Below are positions 53,904 through 61,634 of a stretch of 64,000 nt of DNA, in pieces. The notes under the pieces were generated by a model. It was given only the letters and a program-made list of their open reading frames with translations, did no database searches and had not been told where the DNA came from. A program made the translations under genes and the position numbers. Source of the stretch: Clostridium novyi NT (GTDB taxonomy: Bacteria; Bacillota; Clostridia; Clostridiales; Clostridiaceae); assembly GCF_000014125.1 (NCBI RefSeq), contig NC_008593.1, positions 372,001 to 436,000 of the forward strand, in the 5' to 3' direction. The number at the start of each line of letters is the position of its first letter. Position 1 is the stretch's first letter.

Positions 53904-54863
53904 ATGAAAACAATTGCCGTTTTAACAAGTGGTGGAGATGCACCTGGAATGAATGCTGCAATTAGAGCAGTTGTAAGAACAGGATTAGACAAGGGTCTAA
54001 AAGTAATGGGAATACAAAGAGGATACAGTGGTTTAATAAACGGAGAAATTTTTGAAATGCACCGCTACAGTGTTGCCGATATAATACATAGAGGCGGGAC
54101 AATTTTAAGAACAGCTCGTTGTGAAGAATTTAAGACAGAAGCTGGAAGAAAAAAAGGTGTTAATATTTTAAAAGCTTTTGGTATTGATGGAGTTGTTGTA
54201 ATAGGTGGAGATGGATCTTTCCAAGGAGCACAATTGCTATCAAAATTAGGAGTTAAAACAATAGGAATACCAGGTACTATAGATAATGACCTAGCATATA
54301 CAGATTATACTATTGGTTTTGACACTGCCACTAACACAGTTTTAGATGCTATCAATAAATTAAGAGATACTTCATCTTCTCATGAAAGAGTTAGTATAGT
54401 TGAAGTTATGGGAAGAGGATGCGGTGACTTAGCACTATTCGCAGGAATAGGTGGAGGAGCTGAAAGCGTAATCGTTCCAGAAAAAGAATTCAATGAAGAT
54501 GAATTATGTAAAACAATATTAGAAGGTAAGTTAAGAGGAAAACTTCACAACCTTATCATCTTAGCAGAAGGTGTAGGTGGAGGAGAAGCTCTAACTAAAA
54601 AAGTTCAAGAAACAACAGGAATACAAACTAGATTAACAACTTTAGGACATTTACAAAGAGGAGGAAGCCCTTCTGCATTTGATAGAATTCTAGCTTCTAG
54701 ATTAGGAGTTAAAGCTGTTGAATTATTACTAGAAGGAAAATCTTCAAGAGTAGTTGGTTTACGTAATAATAAGGTAGTTGATGATGATATAGATGAAGCG
54801 TTATCAATGAAAAGCAAATTTGATGATGAACTATATGATATAGCAAAAATACTATCTTATTAA
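53904..54863 (+). CDS. pfkA: 6-phosphofructokinase
   Basis: 319 residues, from the ATG at 53904 with GGGAGGT (53889-53895) 8 bases upstream; an in-frame GTG at 53901 is less well spaced. It phosphorylates fructose 6-phosphate with ATP, the committed step of glycolysis. Motifs: [65 protein letters not shown] (catalytic Asp), [12 protein letters not shown] and [18 protein letters not shown]. The Gly after GG in GGDGS marks an ATP-dependent enzyme. pyk follows after 47 bases, giving the classical pfk-pyk operon. Confidence 0.97.
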   Translation: MKTIAVLTSGGDAPGMNAAIRAVVRTGLDKGLKVMGIQRGYSGLINGEIFEMHRYSVADIIHRGGTILRTARCEEFKTEAGRKKGVNILKAFGIDGVVVIGGDGSFQGAQLLSKLGVKTIGIPGTIDNDLAYTDYTIGFDTATNTVLDAINKLRDTSSSHERVSIVEVMGRGCGDLALFAGIGGGAESVIVPEKEFNEDELCKTILEGKLRGKLHNLIILAEGVGGGEALTKKVQETTGIQTRLTTLGHLQRGGSPSAFDRILASRLGVKAVELLLEGKSSRVVGLRNNKVVDDDIDEALSMKSKFDDELYDIAKILSY

Positions 54864-54910
54864 AATATAAATATAAAATAAAAATTAACTTAAAGGGGAG
54901 TAAGTGATTT

Positions 54911-56332
54911 ATGCAAAGAACTAAGATGGTTTTTACAATTGGACCTGCAAGTGAGAACAAAGAATATTTAAGAGAACTTATTTTAGCTGGAATGAGTGCA
55001 GCTAGACTTAACTTTTCACATGGTGATTTTGAAGAACATGGTGCAAGAATTAAGACTATAAGAGAATTAAGAAAAGAATTAAACAAGCAAGTAGCTATAG
55101 TTCTAGATACTAAAGGACCTGAAATCAGAACTAAAGAATTTGATGGAAAAGTACAATTAGTTAAAGGAAGCAAATTCACTGTATATTGTACAGAAGACGT
55201 AATGGGAGATGCAACTAAATGTAGCATCACTTACACTGAACTATACAAAGACGTTAAACCAGGAAACACTATCTTAATAGATGATGGTTTAGTAGCTCTT
55301 ACTGTAGAATCAATCGAAGATACTAAAATCCACTGTGTAGTTGCAAACGACGGTGTTGTATCTAGCAAAAAGGGAGTTAACGTTCCAAACGTAAGCATCA
55401 AACTTCCAGCTATCACTGAAAAAGACAAGGGAGATTTAATCTTCGGTTGTCAAGAAGAAGTTGATATGGTTGCTGCTTCATTCATAAGAAAAGCAGATGA
55501 TGTTAAAGCTATAAGAAAAGTTTTAGAAGAAAATGGTGGAAGCCACATAAGAATATTCTCTAAAATAGAAAACCAAGAAGGTGTAGATAATGTTGATGAA
55601 ATATTAGAAGCATCTGATGGTATCATGGTAGCTAGAGGAGACATGGGAGTTGAAATTCCTATAGAACAAGTTCCAATAGTTCAAAAAATGATAATCAACA
55701 AATGTAACAAAGCTGGAAAACCAGTTATAACAGCAACACAAATGTTAGATTCTATGATCAGAAACCCAAGACCAACAAGAGCAGAAGCATCAGACGTAGC
55801 AAACGCTATATTTGATGGAACAGATGCTACAATGCTAAGTGGAGAATCTGCAAACGGAGATTACCCAATCCAAGCAGCTCAAACTATGGCTAGAATAGCT
55901 CAAACTGCAGAAAAGTATGTTGATCACAAAGCTGCTCTAGAAAAGAGAAAAGCAGAAAAAGTAACTAATGTAGCAGACGCTATAAGCTTAAGCGCTTGTG
56001 AAGCAGCTATGGAATTAAACGCTGCTGCAATCATCGTTCCAACTAAATCTGGAGCAACTGCTAGAATGATCGCTAAATATAGACCAGCATGCCCAATCAT
56101 CGCTGTAACACCAGAAGATAAGATAACAAGAAGATTATCTTTATCAAGCGGAGTATATCCAATAACTGCTACAGCATTCAACTCAACTGATGAAATGATC
56201 GAAAAATCAGTTGCATTTGCTAAAGAAGCAGGACACGTTAAAGATGGAGATACTGTTGTTGTAGCTGCTGGACTTCCAATACATGAATCAGGCACTACTA
56301 ACATGATCAAAGTACACGTTGTAGGAAAATAG
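54911..56332 (+). CDS. pyk: Pyruvate kinase
   Basis: 473 residues, lacking the extra C-terminal PEP-utiliser-like domain found in Bacillus pyruvate kinase (about 585 residues). It makes pyruvate and ATP from phosphoenolpyruvate. Motifs: KMVFTIGPASENKEYLRELI, AARLNFSHGDFEEHG, LDTKGPEIRTKEF, SKIENQEGVDNVDEIL, DGIMVARGDMGVEIPIEQV, KPVITATQMLDSMIRNPRPT and DVANAIFDGTDATMLSGESA. Codon use here and in pfkA is richer in C-ending codons than the neighbours, as expected for highly expressed genes. RBS AAAGGGGAG. Confidence 0.97.
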   Translation: MQRTKMVFTIGPASENKEYLRELILAGMSAARLNFSHGDFEEHGARIKTIRELRKELNKQVAIVLDTKGPEIRTKEFDGKVQLVKGSKFTVYCTEDVMGDATKCSITYTELYKDVKPGNTILIDDGLVALTVESIEDTKIHCVVANDGVVSSKKGVNVPNVSIKLPAITEKDKGDLIFGCQEEVDMVAASFIRKADDVKAIRKVLEENGGSHIRIFSKIENQEGVDNVDEILEASDGIMVARGDMGVEIPIEQVPIVQKMIINKCNKAGKPVITATQMLDSMIRNPRPTRAEASDVANAIFDGTDATMLSGESANGDYPIQAAQTMARIAQTAEKYVDHKAALEKRKAEKVTNVADAISLSACEAAMELNAAAIIVPTKSGATARMIAKYRPACPIIAVTPEDKITRRLSLSSGVYPITATAFNSTDEMIEKSVAFAKEAGHVKDGDTVVVAAGLPIHESGTTNMIKVHVVGK

Positions 56333-56438
56333 TAATAAAAAAATTTAATTAGAAGCTTTAAATATTGAAATTATTTTGGTATAATCATAATATTATTGGT
56401 TAGAATAATTCAATATGAAAGCAACTGATTCCATTTTG

Positions 56439-56467
56439 GCACCCTTATTATAAGGGTGCTTATTTTT
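56439..56467 (+). terminator. Rho-independent terminator downstream of pyk
   Basis: GCACCCTTA/TAAGGGTGC perfect 9-bp stem (56439-56447 with 56451-56459) followed by a T-rich tail, 107 bases after the pyk stop. Confidence 0.85.
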
Positions 56468-56563
56468 GTTTATATTAAATTATTATAAAATACATTACTT
56501 TAATGCAAAAAACAGTTTATAATATACAAGAGGATAAAACGAAAAAGAAAGGTAGAAGATTTA

Positions 56564-57982
56564 ATGAATAAAGTTATACCTGTTGAAAAAAATAAAGAAT
56601 ATATTGTAGAAATTTCATCTCTAGGTTTTGAAGGAGAAGGAATTGCAAAAATAGATAATTATACAATATTTATTAAAGATGCATTAGTTGGGGAAAAGGT
56701 TAAGATAAAAATAGTTAAGGTAAAAAAGAATTTTGCCTACGGAAAACTAATTGATATATTAGAGGAATCAAGAGATAGAGAAAAACCAGTATGTGATATT
56801 TATAAAAGATGTGGTGGATGTAGCATTCAACATTTCAATTATAAATCTCAATTAGAATTTAAGAAAAACAGAGTTAAAGATTGTTTAGAGAGAATAGGAA
56901 AATTAGAAGTTTCTATTAATAATGAAGAAACTGGTAACGGTTGTGATGAAAATAAAGGAATTATACTTCATGATACACTAGGAATGAAAAATCCTTATAG
57001 ATATAGAAATAAGGTTCAACTTCCTGTTGGAGAAGAAAATGGAGAAATTAAAGTAGGATTTTATGCTCCAAGAAGCCATGACATAATTGATATGGACATT
57101 TGTCATATACAAGATGAAGTTGGAGATACTATAGTAAGTTTAATAAAACAGTGGATGAAAACTTACAATATAAAACCTTACAATGAAGAAAAAAACACTG
57201 GTATTGTAAGACATATAATGGTTAGACGTGGCTTTAATACAAATGAAGTTATGATTGTTTTAGTTACTAGAACAAATGAATTACCACACAAAGAAGAATT
57301 AGTAGAATTAATATTAAAGAAAATAGACGGAATAACTAGTATAGTTCAAAACATAAACTCTAAAAAAACTAATGTAATATTAGGATTAGAAAACATAACT
57401 TTATATGGAAAGGACTATATAAGTGACTATATAGGTGAATTTAAATTTAATATATCACCGTTATCCTTCTTTCAGGTTAATCCAATACAAACAGAAGTAT
57501 TGTACAATAAAGCATTGGAATATGCAGCATTAACAGGAAATGAAGTAGTATTTGATGCTTACTGTGGAACAGGAACAATATCACTATTCCTATCTAAAAA
57601 TGCAAAAAAAGTATATGGTGTAGAAATAGTAGATGCAGCTATTGAAAATGCAAAAATAAATGCAAAAGAAAACAACGTAGATAATGCTGAATTTATAGTT
57701 GGTAAATCAGAAGAAGTTATACCAAACTTAATTAATCAAGGAATAAAGGCTGATGTAGTTGTAGTAGATCCACCAAGAAAAGGCTGTGATAAAGCACTAC
57801 TAGATGCCATAGGAAACATGAAACCAGACAGAATAGTATATGTATCCTGCGATCCAGGCACACTTGCAAGGGACTTAGCCATTTTAGGTGAATTAGGATA
57901 TGCAACTAAAGAAGTTCAACCAGTTGACATGTTCCCTCAAACAGGTCATGTTGAGTGCGTAGTGAAGCTGGAAAGAAAATAA
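56564..57982 (+). CDS. 23S rRNA (uracil-C5)-methyltransferase, RlmD/RumA family
   Basis: 472 residues. N-terminal TRAM domain (about 1-60), a 4Fe-4S Cys cluster motif ([14 protein letters not shown] near residue 80, plus CHIQD further on), SAM-binding motif [27 protein letters not shown] and the catalytic Cys in [14 protein letters not shown]. The family methylates uracil 747 or 1939 of 23S rRNA (RlmCD in Gram-positives acts on both). RBS AAAGGTAGA. The defence-type methyltransferase gene begins 65 bases after its stop. Confidence 0.92.
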   Translation: MNKVIPVEKNKEYIVEISSLGFEGEGIAKIDNYTIFIKDALVGEKVKIKIVKVKKNFAYGKLIDILEESRDREKPVCDIYKRCGGCSIQHFNYKSQLEFKKNRVKDCLERIGKLEVSINNEETGNGCDENKGIILHDTLGMKNPYRYRNKVQLPVGEENGEIKVGFYAPRSHDIIDMDICHIQDEVGDTIVSLIKQWMKTYNIKPYNEEKNTGIVRHIMVRRGFNTNEVMIVLVTRTNELPHKEELVELILKKIDGITSIVQNINSKKTNVILGLENITLYGKDYISDYIGEFKFNISPLSFFQVNPIQTEVLYNKALEYAALTGNEVVFDAYCGTGTISLFLSKNAKKVYGVEIVDAAIENAKINAKENNVDNAEFIVGKSEEVIPNLINQGIKADVVVVDPPRKGCDKALLDAIGNMKPDRIVYVSCDPGTLARDLAILGELGYATKEVQPVDMFPQTGHVECVVKLERK

Positions 57983-58047
57983 TTAGTTTTTAATACGTTT
58001 TTATGCAAGTTATAATATATACAAAAATAATGTTCGTAGGTGATAAA

Positions 58048-61000
58048 ATGAGCTTAAGTATAAAATGTAAAGAAGATTTACTCCAATTTTTTATAGATGA
58101 ATTAGGTTATAAAAATAATCCATATTTTAATTATGATAAATCAAAAATTAAACTTAATAGTATTGATGAAATTAAAAGTGTACATCTTTTAAGTGATACG
58201 TTAGATTTTAAGATATGGATTTTTGAAATGGAAGTTATAAAAACTGATACAATGAATAAGGTTGCAAGTAAATTATATAATAGTAACCCGTTTGAATATA
58301 ATTTATTAATTTTTTCTAATAAAACATATAGTGAAATAACATTTTTACATTATTATAAGGAGGAAAAAGAAAAATTAAAGATAAGAAGACTTAATATTGA
58401 AGACTGTCGGTTTACAAGGACTGATTTGGATATTTTATATTCAATAGGTATTAAAAATAAAAAAGTTATAGATGATCTTGATATAGAATTAGAGTATAGA
58501 AAAGCATTTGATATAGAGGAAGTTACCAAGAAATTTTTTGCTGAATTTAAAAGAGAAATTGACAATATTGAAAAGCATGTATATGGACTTGAAAATAAAC
58601 AAGATAGAAGAAACTATGCTGTTCTTTTAGCAAGCAGACTAGTGTTTTTATATTTTATTCAAAAGAAAAAATGGCTTAATGGAAAAAAAGACTTTTTATT
58701 TGATAGGTACAAGTACTGTATAAATTCAACACCACAATTAAATTATTTTAATGAAATACTAGAACCTTTGTTTTTTGATTGCTTAAATACACCAATGGAT
58801 GTAGGAATGATAAAAAATAGAAGTGAAAAAGCTAAAAAGTTATATGAAAATTTTGAATCACAGACAGATATAATATGTGATTCTCAGTATCAAGGAATTC
58901 CATATTTAAATGGTGGATTATTTGAAAGACATCCTAAGTATGAGATTGATACAAAAATAAGCATAGAAAATAATGTTTTTAAAGAAATTCTTGAAAATTT
59001 GTTGGAAAAATACAATTTCACAGTAAGAGAAGATTTGGGATATGATGCAGATGTAGCTGTGGACCCAGAACTGTTAGGAAGAATATTTGAAAATATGATA
59101 AATTCAGAGGAAAGAAAAACTACAGGTAGTTTTTATACCCCAAGAGCAATTATTAGTTATATGTGCAAACAAAGTATAAAAGAATATTTAATTCAGAATT
59201 TAAAAAATATACAGTCTCAAAAGATTATTTATTTGATTGATAGCATAGAAGAAGAAGGAATATACTCAAAAGATAGAACTATAACAGTAAATAAAACGAC
59301 AAAGGGAAAAACTATTGTTGATGGAAGTACATATTTAATGACAAAAGATGAAATGCAGCGCATAATTATTTTACTTGATAATGTAAAAATTTGCGATCCG
59401 TCAGTTGGGTCAGGTGCGTTTATATTGGGAATGTTGCAATTGCTTGTTATATTAAAGAAAAAGTTAAATTATTATTGTTATAATAAAAATATAGATTTAT
59501 ATGAAACTAAAAAAGAGATAATAAAAAATAATTTATATGGAGTTGATATACAGGAAGGGGCAACGGAGATTGCACATTTAAGATTATGGCTTTCTTTAGC
59601 GGTCGAATATGATGCTAAATCTATAGAAGATATAAAACCACTTCCAAATTTAACATATAAAATTATGCAGGGAAATAGTTTAATATCTGAATTTGAAGGT
59701 ATTGACTTTGATGAAAGAATATTTAGCATTAAAAATAACATACATCAATTAACTTTGTTTCCGGAAATATTTAGGGAACATTTTAGTATAATAATTCAAA
59801 ATAAAGAGCAATATTTTTCAGCAACTGCAAATAAAAAACAACTTGAAAAAAAGATATTTGAATCCGAATTTAATTTAATAAAGGAAATACTTAAGCAGGT
59901 AAATAAATTTGAATCTGATGAACAAGTTGAAGAAATGTTAAGATATCAAAAAGATATGTTTTTTTCATGGGGATTAAATTTTTCGGATGTTTTTGTAAAT
60001 AAAGATAATAATGATAGAGGATTTGACATTATCATTGGTAATCCACCTTATGTAAATACAAAGGATGTAAATAAACTAGAGTACAAGAAGGTTTTGGAGA
60101 AAACATATGGTTTTAGAGATGATTTATACAATCACTTTACGTTTAAAGGGTTTAGATTACTTAAAGAAAATGGAACATTAGCATTTATTACATCAAATAC
60201 ATTTTTAACTATTCAAACAAAATTAAATATGAGGCAATTACTTCAAGAAAAGCATTTAAAAGAACTTATTATAACACCTAAAGCGTTTCAGGCTTTAGTT
60301 GATACTGCTATATTTATAGTAAGAAATAAAGATATTAAAAGTAGCTATGAATTTGACTTTATAGATGCTACAAAGGCGTCGGTGGAAGACTTTTACAATA
60401 TGGATTCATTGTTTTTAAAAAATGACATTATTAATAAATACAATGTAGAAATAAAAATATTTAGAAATAATCTTATGAAAGTATTTTTTAAACCAGATAA
60501 TATAAATATGCAGATTTATAAAAAGCATATTTCAAAAATTAAAAAGCTTTATGATATGTGGTGGAATAAAATAAGCACAAGTAGGGAGATCAAAAATAAT
60601 AAAAATGAATTAAATGAATATAGAGAAAATTTAAAAGCAGGGGACTTTACTTTACTTGGATTAATTACTGATGGTGGAGTTGGACTTCAAACAGGGGATA
60701 ATGGAAAATTTGTTGGAGTTATAGAAGGAAGCAAGTGGGCTGAAAAAATTAAGCAGTCTAGAATTAAGAAATTCTATGAAGCAATAATTAAAAAACAAAT
60801 AAATAGGCAAAAGTTCATAGAAATTTATCCTCAATACTCTAAGATTACAACTAAAAATAATGTTGAAGAATTTTTAAAAGGTTTATCTGAATATGAAATA
60901 AGAAGTCTTTTTGATGATTTAAAAGAGAAATTTGGTAGGGATGTTTTTGGGCAAGGATATTTATTCAGGATTATATCTAAAGAAGAAATTGCTGATATAT

Positions 61001-61623
61001 ATAAATTAACTGATGAAGAAAAAACTATTGGAATTCTTGATGATAAAAGAATATATGCACCTTATGATAAAGGCGATAAAGATGGAAATAGATGGTATTT
61101 AGAAACTCCTTATTATATAAATTGGAGTAAGCCAAGTGTTGAATTTTTAATGAATAATTCGGGAAAAAAAGGATCAGGAATGCCAGTAGTTAGAAATAAG
61201 GATTATTATTTTAGAGAAGGTTTTTGTTGGACAGATGTGAATTCAGTATATTTAAAATCAAGGATAAAAACAATAAGTGTTCATGATGTTTTAAGTATGA
61301 GCTTATTTAGTATGCTAAAAGATAATGTTATTACTGAAAAATATATAGTATCTTTAATTAATTCTAAATTTATGAGCGAATTTGTTCAAGAATTTTTAAA
61401 TGGTACTTCACATTTTCAAATTAATGATGCTAGAAAAGTACCAGTAATTATTCCAAATAAAAAACAATTAACTTATATAAATAATATAGTTGATGAAGCT
61501 ATGCAAATTAAGAAGAAACAATTTAATGGAGAAATATCTGAAAAGGAAACTAAAGATAAGTTAGATGAGATTCAACAAAAGGTAGATGACTTTGTGTATA
61601 AACTTTATGGCATAAATATTTAG
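58048..61623 (+). CDS. Large Eco57I/PglX-like adenine-specific DNA methyltransferase (restriction or defence system)
   Basis: 1191 residues from the ATG at 58048 (TAGGTGA upstream); an in-frame ATG at 58003 has no RBS. Residues about 1-150 (numbering from 58048) are an unassigned domain (LDFKIWIFEMEVIKTDTMNK). Next comes a helical region ending in DPELLGRIFENMINSEERKT, TTGSFYTPRAIISYM (motif X), CDPSVGSGAFILGML (SAM-binding motif I, 449-463), GVDIQEGATEIAHLRLWLSL and the catalytic NPPY (665-668, FDIIIGNPPYVNTKD). The C-terminal half has target-recognition features (GLQTGDNGKFVGVIEGSKW, FQINDARKVPVIIP) like BREX PglX and type IIG/ISP enzymes. It should methylate adenine-N6. It is followed after 11 bases by a PLD-helicase gene. 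Confidence 0.85.
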   Translation: MSLSIKCKEDLLQFFIDELGYKNNPYFNYDKSKIKLNSIDEIKSVHLLSDTLDFKIWIFEMEVIKTDTMNKVASKLYNSNPFEYNLLIFSNKTYSEITFLHYYKEEKEKLKIRRLNIEDCRFTRTDLDILYSIGIKNKKVIDDLDIELEYRKAFDIEEVTKKFFAEFKREIDNIEKHVYGLENKQDRRNYAVLLASRLVFLYFIQKKKWLNGKKDFLFDRYKYCINSTPQLNYFNEILEPLFFDCLNTPMDVGMIKNRSEKAKKLYENFESQTDIICDSQYQGIPYLNGGLFERHPKYEIDTKISIENNVFKEILENLLEKYNFTVREDLGYDADVAVDPELLGRIFENMINSEERKTTGSFYTPRAIISYMCKQSIKEYLIQNLKNIQSQKIIYLIDSIEEEGIYSKDRTITVNKTTKGKTIVDGSTYLMTKDEMQRIIILLDNVKICDPSVGSGAFILGMLQLLVILKKKLNYYCYNKNIDLYETKKEIIKNNLYGVDIQEGATEIAHLRLWLSLAVEYDAKSIEDIKPLPNLTYKIMQGNSLISEFEGIDFDERIFSIKNNIHQLTLFPEIFREHFSIIIQNKEQYFSATANKKQLEKKIFESEFNLIKEILKQVNKFESDEQVEEMLRYQKDMFFSWGLNFSDVFVNKDNNDRGFDIIIGNPPYVNTKDVNKLEYKKVLEKTYGFRDDLYNHFTFKGFRLLKENGTLAFITSNTFLTIQTKLNMRQLLQEKHLKELIITPKAFQALVDTAIFIVRNKDIKSSYEFDFIDATKASVEDFYNMDSLFLKNDIINKYNVEIKIFRNNLMKVFFKPDNINMQIYKKHISKIKKLYDMWWNKISTSREIKNNKNELNEYRENLKAGDFTLLGLITDGGVGLQTGDNGKFVGVIEGSKWAEKIKQSRIKKFYEAIIKKQINRQKFIEIYPQYSKITTKNNVEEFLKGLSEYEIRSLFDDLKEKFGRDVFGQGYLFRIISKEEIADIYKLTDEEKTIGILDDKRIYAPYDKGDKDGNRWYLETPYYINWSKPSVEFLMNNSGKKGSGMPVVRNKDYYFREGFCWTDVNSVYLKSRIKTISVHDVLSMSLFSMLKDNVITEKYIVSLINSKFMSEFVQEFLNGTSHFQINDARKVPVIIPNKKQLTYINNIVDEAMQIKKKQFNGEISEKETKDKLDEIQQKVDDFVYKLYGINI

Positions 61624-61634
61624 GAGTGAATATT

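Noticed and set aside
54709..55230. A 173-codon open frame on the - strand across the pfkA-pyk junction
   Set aside because: It lies opposite two glycolytic genes with all catalytic motifs intact and has no RBS or family features.
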